Assembly: GCA_947470805.1 (NCBI GenBank)
Contig: CANIVU010000009.1
Span: 1 to 64,000 of the forward strand
DNA from: Acidobacteriota bacterium
GTDB taxonomy: Bacteria; Acidobacteriota; Terriglobia; Bryobacterales; Bryobacteraceae
Direction: 5' to 3'
Length of the DNA stretch: 64,000 nt
Both the position numbers and the translations under genes were made by a program. Below the pieces are notes generated by a model. The model had not been told where the DNA came from and did no database searches. It was given only the letters and a program-made list of their open reading frames with translations. Below are positions 35,916-44,635 of the stretch, in pieces; the first letter of the stretch is position 1, and every line of letters begins with the position of its first letter.

Positions 35916-36938
35916 GTGGCTTTGAAAACTTCCGAAGTAGTGAAAGCCTGGGGAATGATCCTCAAGGGCCAACAACCCTCGCTTTCCATTGAGATCACCA
36001 AAGAATGCCCGCTCCGCTGCCCGGGCTGTTACGCCTATGACGACGGCCACCTCGGCGGCGGCACCACCCTTCGCAGCCTCACCGACCGCAAGGGTCAAGC
36101 CCTCATCGACGGTGTCCTGGAAGTAGTGGACCGCCTCAAGCCCCTCCACCTCTCCCTCGTCGGTGGCGACCCCCTCGTGCGCTACCGCGAAGTCGAGGCC
36201 ATGGTTCCCCTTCTCCTCCAGCGCGGCGTCCACGTCCAACTCGTCACCAGCGCCTTCCGCGCCATGTCCCCTGATTGGGCGAAGCTCGAACACTTCACCG
36301 TCGTCGTCTCCATCGATGGGCTCCAACCCGATCACGACGTCCGCCGCGCCCCCGCCACCTATGAGCGGATCCTCAAGAAAATCGAAGGCCAACGCGTCAC
36401 CATCCACTCCACCATCACCGGTCAGATGATGAAGCAGCCGCGCTATCTCGAACGCTTTCTCGACTTCTGGACGCCGCGCCAGGAAATCCGCAAAGTCTGG
36501 TTCAGCATCTTCACGCCCCAGGTGGGCGATGTCCTGCCCGAAATCCTCACGCCCGCCGAGCGCCGTCAAGCCATCGCCGAACTGCTCGATCTCCGCCAGC
36601 GCTACCCGAAACTGGACATGCCGAAAGGCATGATCGCGCAGTTCGCCACGCCTCCCCACAGCCCCCAGGATTGCGTCTTCGCCCGCACCACCCAGGTCCT
36701 CTCAGCCGACATGACCACCAAGGTCACCCCGTGTCAGTACGGTGGCAACCCCGATTGCGGCTCCTGTGGCTGCATCGCCTCCATGGGCCTCGCCGCCGTC
36801 GCCGCCCACAAACTCGGCGGCGTCATTCCCGTCGGCGCCATCTTCCGCGGCTCCATCGCCATCGGCGAAACCTGGCAGCGCCTCACGGCGCCACCCCAGC
36901 CCAGCCCTGTCGTGTCGCCGCTCAAAGTGCTGCCATAG
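35916..36938 (+). CDS. Radical SAM enzyme with C-terminal cysteine cluster
   Basis: 340 residues from GTG 35916. A TTG at 35922 has a better-placed AGGAG and may be the true start. The radical SAM motif CPLRCPGCY provides C31, C35 and C38 for the 4Fe-4S cluster that reduces S-adenosylmethionine. LSLVGGDPLV is the GGE-like SAM-binding segment. The barrel contains VSIDGLQPDHD. The C-terminus has a second group of cysteines (TPCQYGGNPDCGSCGCIAS), suggesting a SPASM-like auxiliary cluster. It may modify a peptide, lipid or cofactor. No obvious precursor peptide lies next to it, and the helicase 90 bases upstream seems unrelated. The 90-base leader contains a short hairpin (GGCGG/CCGCC). Confidence 0.82.
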   Translation: MALKTSEVVKAWGMILKGQQPSLSIEITKECPLRCPGCYAYDDGHLGGGTTLRSLTDRKGQALIDGVLEVVDRLKPLHLSLVGGDPLVRYREVEAMVPLLLQRGVHVQLVTSAFRAMSPDWAKLEHFTVVVSIDGLQPDHDVRRAPATYERILKKIEGQRVTIHSTITGQMMKQPRYLERFLDFWTPRQEIRKVWFSIFTPQVGDVLPEILTPAERRQAIAELLDLRQRYPKLDMPKGMIAQFATPPHSPQDCVFARTTQVLSADMTTKVTPCQYGGNPDCGSCGCIASMGLAAVAAHKLGGVIPVGAIFRGSIAIGETWQRLTAPPQPSPVVSPLKVLP

Positions 36939-36947
36939 CCGCTTCGC

Positions 36948-39590
36948 CTACCGCCCAATCGCCACCGTGCTCCCCGCCGGGCTCCCCTGCGTCCCCACGC
37001 GCAACACAATAGGCACCGCGGCGCCCACCTCCGCCTCTTCCGGCACCAATACATTCAACTGCATCAACCCCACGAACCCCGGCGCCGGCCCGCCATACAG
37101 CACGCGCGCCGGCCGACCGCCAATCTCCACCGCCACCGTCAACGCTGTCGTCGCCAAGGGAGCCGCCGCCGGCACCCCCGTACGTCCAGCCGGGCTCAAC
37201 TGCCCGTCCCCGCTCGCAAAAAATACCAGCACCTCGCCCCCCTTCGCCGGCGCTGTCGGCCCGTTCAAAGCACCGCTCTGGTTCAACGCCACAATCTGCC
37301 CCTTCCCCCCGGAAAGCGAATAGATTGCCGGCGCCGCCGCCACCACCGCGGAAACCAGCGTTGTCCGCGTCACGCCCCCGGAAATCACCTTGATCGTTGC
37401 AAAGTCCGCTCCCGCCAGCTCATACGGCGCCTGCACATTCACCTGCGTCCGGTTGGTGAAGAAGATTGGCCCCGGCACGTCGTTAAACGTCACCTGCACG
37501 CCCCCAATCGTCGTCAACAACACCCCATCCGGCCCCAGCACCGCTCCCGCTCCCTCCGCCGGCCCAAACCCGTCGCCAAACAGCGAAAGAATCTGCCCCG
37601 GCGCAATCGCCCCCACCTGGAACGATGCCGAATGCACCAGCCCCTTTGCCGGTCCGATCGGCTCCAGTCTCCGTACCCGCTGGTTGGAAGTGTCCACCAC
37701 ATACACCACCCCATTCGCGTCCACATCCATGGCTCGCCCCCCAAACAGCCGCGCCTTCGGCCCCGCTCCGCCATCGCCGCTGAACCCAAACGCCCCCGTA
37801 CCCGCAATGGTCCGGATCCGCCGCTCCCCATCCACGGCCCACGTTCGCGCGGCGCCCGAAATAAACACCGTCCCCGCCCGGTCCACCGCCACATCCATCG
37901 GCGTCGGCAACCCGGTCCCCGTCGCCAACCCGCCTTCCCCCTCAAACGTCGTCGCCCCCGTCCCCGCGAAGGTCCGGATCACCCCATCCCGCCCCACCGC
38001 CCGCACCCGGTTATTATCCGAATCGGCAATGTACAACGTCCCATCCGCCCCCAGCGCCAATCCGCGCGGAAAGTCCAATTGCGCCGCCGTCGCCGCGCCC
38101 CCGTCCCCGCCATACCCGGCAACTCCATTCCCAGCGAACGTCGTAATAATCCCCGTCGTCCCGTCCACCCGCCGCACCCGATGATTCCGCGTATCGGCAA
38201 TGTACATCGTGTCGGCGGCATCAAACACCAGCCCCTCGGCAAACTGCAGCCGCGCCGTATTCGCCACGCTCCCATCCCCGCTAAAACCCGCCACGCCCGT
38301 CCCCGCAATCCGTGTGCTGCTCCCGTCCGCCTCAATCCGCAACACGCCCGACCCGTTCGTCGCATGCAGCCGCCCCTTGCTATCGAACGCCAGCGCCTCG
38401 CCCTGCGCCGTCCCCACCGTGCTGATCACCCCATTCCGGATCCGCCGCACCCGCACATCTTTGAAATCCCCAACAAACACATCTCCATTCGCCGCCACCA
38501 CCACACCCAAGGGCGAGAAGAACTTCGCACTCTCCGCCGGCCCGCCATCACCGATTCCGTCGGAAGACGAAATCCCCGCAAATGGCGTGATCGCCGCGCC
38601 GTTCACCCGGCTCACGATCCGCGCAAACTTACGGACAATCAGGAACCCGCCATCCGGCAGCGGATACAGGCTCACCGGATTATCAAACGTGCCGCTGCTG
38701 AAGTTCCCGATCGACCCGCCCGCGCTCACCACCCGGATCCCCCCATTCCGCAAGTTCGAAATGTAGATGCTCCCATCCGCCGCCCCAAACACATCCGCCG
38801 GCTCGGCCAGCGAGGCGGCCGTCGCGCTGCCCCCATTCCCCGCCGATGCCGATTGCCCGTTCCCCGCAATCGTCGAAATGTTGCCATTCGCGCCCACCCG
38901 CTTCACCTTGAAGTTCAGCGAATCCGCAATCAGCAACAACCCGTCTTTGTCCAACCCCCAACCCCACCGGCGTGTTCAACAGCGCATTCACCGCCGGCCC
39001 GCCCTCCCCGCCATCGCCCTGCGTGCCCGTCCCTGCCACAGCCGCCACCGCCCCGCTCGCCAGCGTCAGCCGCCGCACCCGGTCCCGCGACGGTTCTGAA
39101 AAATACAGCTGCGCCCCGTCCTGCGAAAGCACCAGATCGCGTGGGCCCGCCACCGAGGCCGGCGCCTGCGGCCCGGCCACCGTGCTGATCACCCCGTCCG
39201 TCCCAATCCGCCGTATTCTCGAATTTACCGAATCGGCCACATAGCCGCATCCACCGCAATGCCCAGCGGGCCGTTCAGCTGCGCCTGCAACGCCTGCCCG
39301 CCGTCCCCTGCAAAACCCGCCGTCCCAGTCCCGGCAAACCGCGTAATGACGCCGCTAGGGTTCACCCGAAGCACCAGGTTCAGGAAGCTGTCGGTGATAT
39401 AGATATTCCCCGCCGCGTCCCGCGCCGCCGAATCCGGGTCCACCAACCGCGCTCCCGTCGCCGCACCGCCCTCCCCGGTAAACACCACCGCCCCAGACCC
39501 GGCAAAGGTCGAGATCCGATACGGCACCGCCTGGCACATCGCCGACGCCGCGGACAACAAACAAAGGGAAAAGGCATTCAATAGGCGCAT
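36948..39590 (-). pseudogene. NHL-repeat secreted protein gene with two frameshifts; Solibacter-type C-terminal domain
   Basis: The gene begins at ATG 39590 with a signal peptide (MRLLNAFSLCLLSAASAMCQ) and encodes many NHL/SMP-30-like propeller repeats (AGTGTAGFAGDGG, YITDSF, YIADSDNNRVR). The C-terminal domain (about GLVHSASFQ to VPIVLRVG) matches the Solibacter C-terminal family TIGR03437. Reading is broken twice. Near 39230 the text DAA-Y-VADS lacks about 10 bases compared with the repeat consensus and hits a TAA. Near 38957 one extra T (GTTGGAC for GTGGAC) restores the first frame. The shifts sum to a multiple of three, so both outer parts share one frame and about 280 bases between them use another. 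It is either a pseudogene or carries sequencing errors. Confidence 0.75.
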
Positions 39591-39640
39591 AAGAATCTCC
39601 AGAGGTTCGCATAATAGCGAATCCACTACCCCCTCCAAAT

Positions 39641-39661
39641 AAACCGTGTCACACACGGTTT
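39641..39661. repeat. REP-like palindrome, copy 1
   Basis: AAACCGTGT and ACACGGTTT form perfect 9-bp arms around CAC. A near-identical element lies 130 bases away at 39768-39794. Together they occupy much of the 206-base gap between the NHL gene and the next secreted-protein gene. They may be intergenic palindromic repeats or terminators. Confidence 0.6.
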
Positions 39662-39767
39662 ATTTTCCCTGCCACTCAACCCAACAAACCACCCCTCGAA
39701 AGCCACCTGCGACGGCAAACAAACCACTTATCTTCTGCCCTCTCCCCTCCCAAATCCCCAAAGCACC

Positions 39768-39794
39768 AAAAAACCGTGTCAGACACGGTTTTTT
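39768..39794. terminator. REP-like palindrome, copy 2, acting as bidirectional terminator
   Basis: Perfect 13-bp inverted repeat: AAAAAACCGTGTC (39768-39780), centre A39781, GACACGGTTTTTT (39782-39794). The hairpin with flanking A and T runs is a textbook intrinsic terminator in both directions and lies immediately after the stop of the minus-strand gene ending at 39797. It shares its core CCGTGTC/ACACGG with copy 1. Confidence 0.75.
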
Positions 39795-39796
39795 CG

Positions 39797-40285
39797 CTAC
39801 TCCGAAACCTGCCGGACAACGTCCTGAACCACGATAATCCCCGCAAACCCACCCTGATCCCCATAGCCCACTCGCAAGCGCGGGTCTTTCTGCACGACCG
39901 TGATCGCCCGGCTGGCCTCCGATTCCACCAGCCCGACCACCTCCAGCACCAGCGGTTTCCCCTTCGCTCGCCGTACCTTGCGTAACTTCTGATCGATGGC
40001 CGCAACGCGCTTCGGATCGTTTTCCCAATCCATGAACAGCAAGCAGGGCACACGAACGCCCCGGATCTCCACCTCAGATTCCGTTCGATCCCTCAGCGCC
40101 GACCCATGCCCTCCGTGCTCCACAATGCCAACGACCTGCCGCTGCACCGCTCTCCCAGCCGCTCCCAATTGGATCGCCCGACAGATCGAAATCGCCTCTC
40201 CCTCCGCCGCCCTCTCGGCGCAAAGCAGGGTCAGGAACAAAATTGCTGCCAAGGCCATACCGTTCTTCGATCCAGCTATCCGCAT
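39797..40285 (-). CDS. Small secreted or membrane-anchored protein of unknown function
   Basis: 162 residues from ATG 40285. The N-terminus (MRIAGSKNGMALAAILFLTLLCAERA) is a signal peptide, possibly with a cysteine near the cleavage site. The mature chain contains an alpha/beta mix, with VRVPCLLFMDWENDPKRVAAIDQKLRKVRR and a Val/Gly-rich C-terminus. I recognise no family. A perfect palindromic terminator follows its stop by 3 bases. A possible promoter lies 27 bases upstream of the ATG at 40312-40339. Confidence 0.55.
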   Translation of the reverse strand: MRIAGSKNGMALAAILFLTLLCAERAAEGEAISICRAIQLGAAGRAVQRQVVGIVEHGGHGSALRDRTESEVEIRGVRVPCLLFMDWENDPKRVAAIDQKLRKVRRAKGKPLVLEVVGLVESEASRAITVVQKDPRLRVGYGDQGGFAGIIVVQDVVRQVSE

Positions 40286-40311
40286 CTGAATACCCCCAAT
40301 AAGTCTCCAAC

Positions 40312-40339
40312 ATCGTACTCCCCCGCCCAACATTCACAA
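40312..40339 (-). promoter_or_regulatory. Candidate sigma-70-type promoter for the secreted protein gene
   Basis: Minus strand TTGTGA (40334-40339), 16-base spacer, TACGAT (40312-40317), about 27 bases before the ATG at 40285. Four of six bases match in each box. The same TTGTGA -35 appears before the kinase gene at 56749. Confidence 0.28.
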
Positions 40340-40379
40340 TCCACCATCACCCCACCCCGCCCTATGAAATAATGCCCTC

Positions 40380-41312
40380 ATGAATCGTCGCGATTTCGGA
40401 AAACTGGCCCTCGCCGCCCTCCCCGCCTCCACCCTCGCCGCCAAACCCAACTCCAAGTTCGGCGGTGTCCAGATCGGTGCCATCACCTACTGCTTCCGCT
40501 CCCTCCCCAGCTCCGCGCCGGAGCTGCTCAAATACTGCACCGACCTCGGCATCAGCGCCGTCGAACTCATGGGCGATGCTGCTGAAAACTTCGCCGGTGC
40601 CCCCGCCTCCCGCCCCCCGGCCTTCGGCGGTGGCCGCCGCGAACTCACCCCCGAACAACGCGCCACCCTCCAGAAGATCGCCGACGAACGCAAAGCCTGG
40701 CGCCTTTCCGTCTCCATGCAGAAGTACAAGGACCTGCGCAAGATGTACAACGACGCCGGCGTCTCCATCGAAATCGTCAAGCTCAGCCTCGACGACAAAA
40801 TGTCCAACGAAGAGTACGACTACGTCTTCAACGTCGCCCACGCCCTCGGCTCCCACTCCGTCACCATGGAACTGCCCAAGGACGAAAAACTCACCCAGCG
40901 TATCGGCGATTTTGCCGCCAAACACAAAATCTACGCCGGCTATCACAACCACACCCAGGTCAACGCCTCCAGCTGGGAACGCGCCCTCGCCCAATCGAAG
41001 TACAACTCCATCAACCTCGATTGCGGCCACTTCACCACCGCCATCAACGGCTCCCCCATCCCCTTCATCAAGGCCAATGCCAGCCGCATCTCGAGCTTCC
41101 ATTTGAAGGACCGCAAGTTCCAGACCGAAGGCGGCGACAACCTCCCCTGGGGCAAAGGCTCCACCCCCATCAAGGATGTCCTTCAGCTCATGAAGAAGGA
41201 AAAGTACAAGTGGCCCGCCAACGTTGAACTGGAATACGCGATCGGCGAGGGCACCACCGTCATGGCCGAAATGAAGAAGTGCCTCGACTTCTGTCAAGAA
41301 GCCCTCGCCTAA
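40380..41312 (+). CDS. Exported TIM-barrel sugar isomerase/epimerase
   Basis: 310 residues. N-terminal Tat-like signal MNRRDFGKLALAALPASTLAA. The TIM barrel of the xylose isomerase-like/AP endonuclease 2 superfamily is marked by VQIGAITYCFRSLP, ISAVELMGDAAENFAG, the metal-site histidines in YAGYHNHTQV, the aspartate in NLDCGHFTTAINGSP, SSFHLKDRKFQTEGGDNLPWGKG and the last glutamate in VELEYAIGEG. An exported sugar or keto-sugar isomerase/epimerase is expected. It lies 7 bases before the sulfatase gene, suggesting joint action on a sulfated or modified sugar. It is a distant homologue of the isomerase at 8944-9828. Confidence 0.82.
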   Translation: MNRRDFGKLALAALPASTLAAKPNSKFGGVQIGAITYCFRSLPSSAPELLKYCTDLGISAVELMGDAAENFAGAPASRPPAFGGGRRELTPEQRATLQKIADERKAWRLSVSMQKYKDLRKMYNDAGVSIEIVKLSLDDKMSNEEYDYVFNVAHALGSHSVTMELPKDEKLTQRIGDFAAKHKIYAGYHNHTQVNASSWERALAQSKYNSINLDCGHFTTAINGSPIPFIKANASRISSFHLKDRKFQTEGGDNLPWGKGSTPIKDVLQLMKKEKYKWPANVELEYAIGEGTTVMAEMKKCLDFCQEALA

Positions 41313-41319
41313 GCCAGCA

Positions 41320-42912
41320 ATGCTCTCGCGCCGTGCCTTCCTGCACACCGTGGCCGCCGCCAGCGCGGCCACGGCGCGCAAACCCAATCTGCTCCTCATC
41401 CTCGCCGATGACCTCGGCTTCTCCGATCTCGGCTGCTTCGGCGGTGAAATCGAAACCCCCAATCTCGACCGCCTGGCCGCCAACGGCCTTCGCCTCACCC
41501 AGCTCTACAACAACGCCCGCTGCTGCCCCTCCCGCGCCGCGCTCATGACCGGCCGCCATCCCCACGCCGTCGGCATGGGAAACATGACCGGTGGCCAGCC
41601 CAAACCCGGCTTCCCCGGCTACTCCGGCCGTGTCGACCCGGCTGCCGAATTTCTCCCCCAAACGCTCCGCCGCGCCGGCTACACGCCCCTCATGTGCGGC
41701 AAATGGCACCTCGGCCAGCCCGGCCCCATCGCCCGCGGCTTCGAAGAGTTCTACGGCATGATCCAGGGCTTCGATACCTTCTGGGACCCATCGAAATACA
41801 CCCGCCTCCCCGCCGGCCGCCCCGTCGAAACCACCGAGCCCTTCCACGCCACAACCGCCTTCACCAACCACGCCCTCCGCTTCATAAAAGACACCAAAAC
41901 CCCCTGGTTCCTCTATCTCGCCTACAACGCCCCCCACTTTCCCCTCCACGCTCCCAAAGATCTGATCGATCACTACCAACCCGTCTACGAACAGGGCTGG
42001 GACAAGATCCGCGAACAACGCCATCGGCGCCAAATCACCTCCGGACTCCTCCCCAAAACAACAAAACTCACCCCCCGCTCCATCGTCGGTCCCAACCGCG
42101 TCTCCACCCCAAACGGCTGGGCCGAAAAGCAAAACCCGCCCTGGGATTCGCTCCCACCGAACCGCCAAAAAGACCTCGCCCGCCGCATGGCCATCTTCGC
42201 CGCCATGGTCCACCAAATGGATCAAAACATCGGCCGCATCCTGAAACACCTAGAAGCCACCAACCAGCTCGCCAACACCCTCATCCTCTTCACCTCCGAT
42301 AACGGCGCCTGCGCCGAATGGGACCCCTTCGGCTTCGATACCTCCAGTGGCCCCCTGAACACCCTCCACACCGGCGAAGCCCTGGACAAAATGGGCCAGC
42401 CCGGCACCTATCACAGCTACGGTTCCGCCTGGGCCAACACCAGCAACACCCCTTGGCGTCTCTACAAGCACTACACCCACGAAGGCGGCATCTCCTGCCC
42501 AACCATCGCCCACTGGCCCGAAGGCATTTCCGCCAAAAACGCCATCAATCACCAACCCTGGCACTTCATCGACGTGCTCCCCACCCTCGCCCACATCGCC
42601 GGCGCGACGCCACCCGCGCCCACGCAAGGCGAAAACATGGCCGCCCTCTTCCAAAACAAAAAGCCCAAACGCGGCCCCCTCTTCTGGGAGCACGAAGGCA
42701 GCCGCGCCGTCCGCCACGGAAAGTGGAAACTCACCGCCGTCCACCCCACCGGCCCCTGGGAACTCTACGATATCGAAGCCGACCGCACGGAGCTGAACAA
42801 CCTCGCCGCCCAACATCCCGCCCGCGTCAAATCCATGGCCGCCCAATGGCTCCAGTGGGCCAAAGCCAACAACGTCCTCCCCTGGATCTGGGATCCGCCC
42901 TACTCCGAATGA
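41320..42912 (+). CDS. Exported type I sulfatase
   Basis: 530 residues with an N-terminal Tat-like export signal (MLSRRAFLHTVAAASAATA). The sulfatase signature CCPSRAALMTGRHP gives C68 within C-x-P-S-R, the formylglycine-modified nucleophile, and D30/D31 in LLILADDLGFSDLG bind calcium. KWHLGQPGP and ILFTSDNGACAEWDP are the other active-site segments. It hydrolyses a sulfate ester, probably on a polysaccharide, in the periplasm. A formylglycine-generating enzyme must be encoded elsewhere, as none is present here. It is preceded by the TIM-barrel isomerase gene (7 bases) and overlaps the SWIM protein gene (ATGA). Confidence 0.9.
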   Translation: MLSRRAFLHTVAAASAATARKPNLLLILADDLGFSDLGCFGGEIETPNLDRLAANGLRLTQLYNNARCCPSRAALMTGRHPHAVGMGNMTGGQPKPGFPGYSGRVDPAAEFLPQTLRRAGYTPLMCGKWHLGQPGPIARGFEEFYGMIQGFDTFWDPSKYTRLPAGRPVETTEPFHATTAFTNHALRFIKDTKTPWFLYLAYNAPHFPLHAPKDLIDHYQPVYEQGWDKIREQRHRRQITSGLLPKTTKLTPRSIVGPNRVSTPNGWAEKQNPPWDSLPPNRQKDLARRMAIFAAMVHQMDQNIGRILKHLEATNQLANTLILFTSDNGACAEWDPFGFDTSSGPLNTLHTGEALDKMGQPGTYHSYGSAWANTSNTPWRLYKHYTHEGGISCPTIAHWPEGISAKNAINHQPWHFIDVLPTLAHIAGATPPAPTQGENMAALFQNKKPKRGPLFWEHEGSRAVRHGKWKLTAVHPTGPWELYDIEADRTELNNLAAQHPARVKSMAAQWLQWAKANNVLPWIWDPPYSE

Positions 42913-44552
42913 AATCGCTAAAAGCCCTCCTCACCGCCTCCCGTATCCGTTCCCTCGCCTCACCCACCACCATCCAGCGCGGCCAGGACTACTACGCCCG
43001 CAACCGTGTCCAGTCGCTCTCCAATACCTTCACCGGCATCCGCGCCTACATCCTCGGCCAGCGCGTCTACTCCGTAGAGCTCTCCGCCATCGGCAAGGAG
43101 CTCGATTTCGATTGCACCTGTCCCATCGGCGAACAAGGCGACTTCTGCAAACACTGCGTCGCCGTCGCCATCGCCTTCCTCAACGATCCCCCGCCCGAAG
43201 ACGTTTTCCCCATCGAAGAACTGCGCGCCCAACTCACCGCCGAACCCCCCGCCCGCCTCGCCGAACTCATCCTCGAATGGGCGGCGGATAACGAACAGCT
43301 CCAAAACAGCCTCTACAGCTACCAGGCCGTGCTGGCTGGGCCCGATGCCGCCATCGCCGCCCTCCGCCGCGCCCTCGTCAAGGCGCTCCGCGAATCGCCG
43401 CACGATTTCCCCACCTACGCCGAAGCCGTCCACACCGCGCTCGACCCCATCGAAAAGCTCCTCCCCACCGCCCCGGATTCGGTCATCGAGATCTGCGAGG
43501 AAGCTGCCAAAGCCCTCATCCCCGCCAGCGAATACGCCGACGAGGATGACGAGGACTTCGAACTCCTCCAGGACCGCATCGAGGACATCCATCGCGATGC
43601 CGCCCTCCTCGCCAAACCCAATCCCGTCCAGCTCGCCCAGCGGCTCTTCCAACTCGAAACCACGTCGTCCCAATACCTCTTCTGTGACGCCGCCGAGGCC
43701 TACAAAGAAGTGCTCGGCCCCACCGGCCTGGCGGCGTACCGGGACCTCGCCGAAAACGCGACGTTCGCCCGTCCCGGCGAGCGGGACCGCATTCTCGAAT
43801 CGATCGCCCGCGCCACCGGCAGGTTGGAGGACCTGATCGCCGTCCTCGCCCGCGACCTCTCCACCCCGGACCGTTTCATCCGCATCGTCATCGCCTGTCG
43901 CCAAGCCGACAACCCACCCCAAGCCCTAACCTGGGCAGAGCGTGGCCACAAACTCTATCCCTCCAGCGCCGCACTCCGCGAAGTGCTGGCGCAAGAGTAC
44001 CACCAAGCCAACCGCCCCGCGGACGCCCTCAAGCTAATCTGGAAAACCTACGCCGAGTCCCCCGGCCTGCCCCTGTACGAAGTTCTAAAGAGCCACGCCG
44101 AGCGAGCCAACGATTGGCCCGAACACCGCGACCGCGCCCTCGGCCTGATCCGCAGCAAAATCGCCGCCTCCCAGGGCAAGCAGGACCACTCCGCCCTCGT
44201 AGAAATCCTTCTCGCCGAAAACAACCAAGAAGAAGCATGGCGCGAAGCGCAAGCCGCCGGTTGCGCCTCCTACCTGTGGCTCCAACTCGCCGAAGCCCGC
44301 GAAAAGAAACACCCCGGCGACGCCGCCCCGATTTACCTCAAACGCGCCGACGAAGAACTGGCCCGCGTCCGCAACTCCAACTACGACGTCCCCATCGCCC
44401 TCCTCCTCCATGCCGCCAAACTCCTGAAGAAGATCGGCGCCCTCCCCCACTTCCACCGCCACCTCGCCGCCCTCCGCGAACAACACAAATCCAAACGCAA
44501 ATTCATCGAACTCCTCAACAAAAACCGCGCCAAACTCGAAGACGCTAAATAG
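42909..44552 (+). CDS. SWIM zinc-finger protein with long helical repeat region
   Basis: 547 residues from ATG 42909, overlapping the sulfatase stop (ATGA). A SWIM zinc finger lies at residues 69-83 (C69, C71, C80, H82 in CTCPIGEQGDFCKHC), preceded by the usual RGQDYYARNRV segment. The remaining about 450 residues are Ala/Glu-rich helices, probably HEAT or TPR-like (ALVEILLAENNQEEAWREAQAAG). Such SWIM proteins are often DNA- or protein-binding and sometimes accompany SNF2 helicases; none is adjacent. A frame continues upstream through the sulfatase gene but is the shadow of that gene. Function unknown. Confidence 0.8.
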   Translation: MKSLKALLTASRIRSLASPTTIQRGQDYYARNRVQSLSNTFTGIRAYILGQRVYSVELSAIGKELDFDCTCPIGEQGDFCKHCVAVAIAFLNDPPPEDVFPIEELRAQLTAEPPARLAELILEWAADNEQLQNSLYSYQAVLAGPDAAIAALRRALVKALRESPHDFPTYAEAVHTALDPIEKLLPTAPDSVIEICEEAAKALIPASEYADEDDEDFELLQDRIEDIHRDAALLAKPNPVQLAQRLFQLETTSSQYLFCDAAEAYKEVLGPTGLAAYRDLAENATFARPGERDRILESIARATGRLEDLIAVLARDLSTPDRFIRIVIACRQADNPPQALTWAERGHKLYPSSAALREVLAQEYHQANRPADALKLIWKTYAESPGLPLYEVLKSHAERANDWPEHRDRALGLIRSKIAASQGKQDHSALVEILLAENNQEEAWREAQAAGCASYLWLQLAEAREKKHPGDAAPIYLKRADEELARVRNSNYDVPIALLLHAAKLLKKIGALPHFHRHLAALREQHKSKRKFIELLNKNRAKLEDAK

Positions 44553-44588
44553 CCTGTCACTATTTCCCGGCACTCCTCGCTACAGAAA

Positions 44589-44611
44589 GTGACGCCTGTT
44601 CCACGCGTCAC
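44589..44611. promoter_or_regulatory. Palindromic operator candidate before the lipid-type cluster
   Basis: GTGACGC (44589-44595) and GCGTCAC (44605-44611) are perfect 7-bp arms with a 9-base spacer, ending 25 bases before the first start codon of the cluster. A third half-site, GTCACT, lies at 44556-44561. The layout suits binding of a dimeric regulator near the transcription start. No regulator gene sits inside the operon. Confidence 0.45.
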
Positions 44612-44635
44612 AAAATCCTGTCGAGAGGCCCTCCC

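Noticed and set aside
42318-42908. N-terminal extension of the SWIM protein frame through the sulfatase gene
   Set aside because: These roughly 197 codons are Arg/Pro/His-rich shadow sequence. The ATG at 42909 overlapping the sulfatase stop is the natural start.
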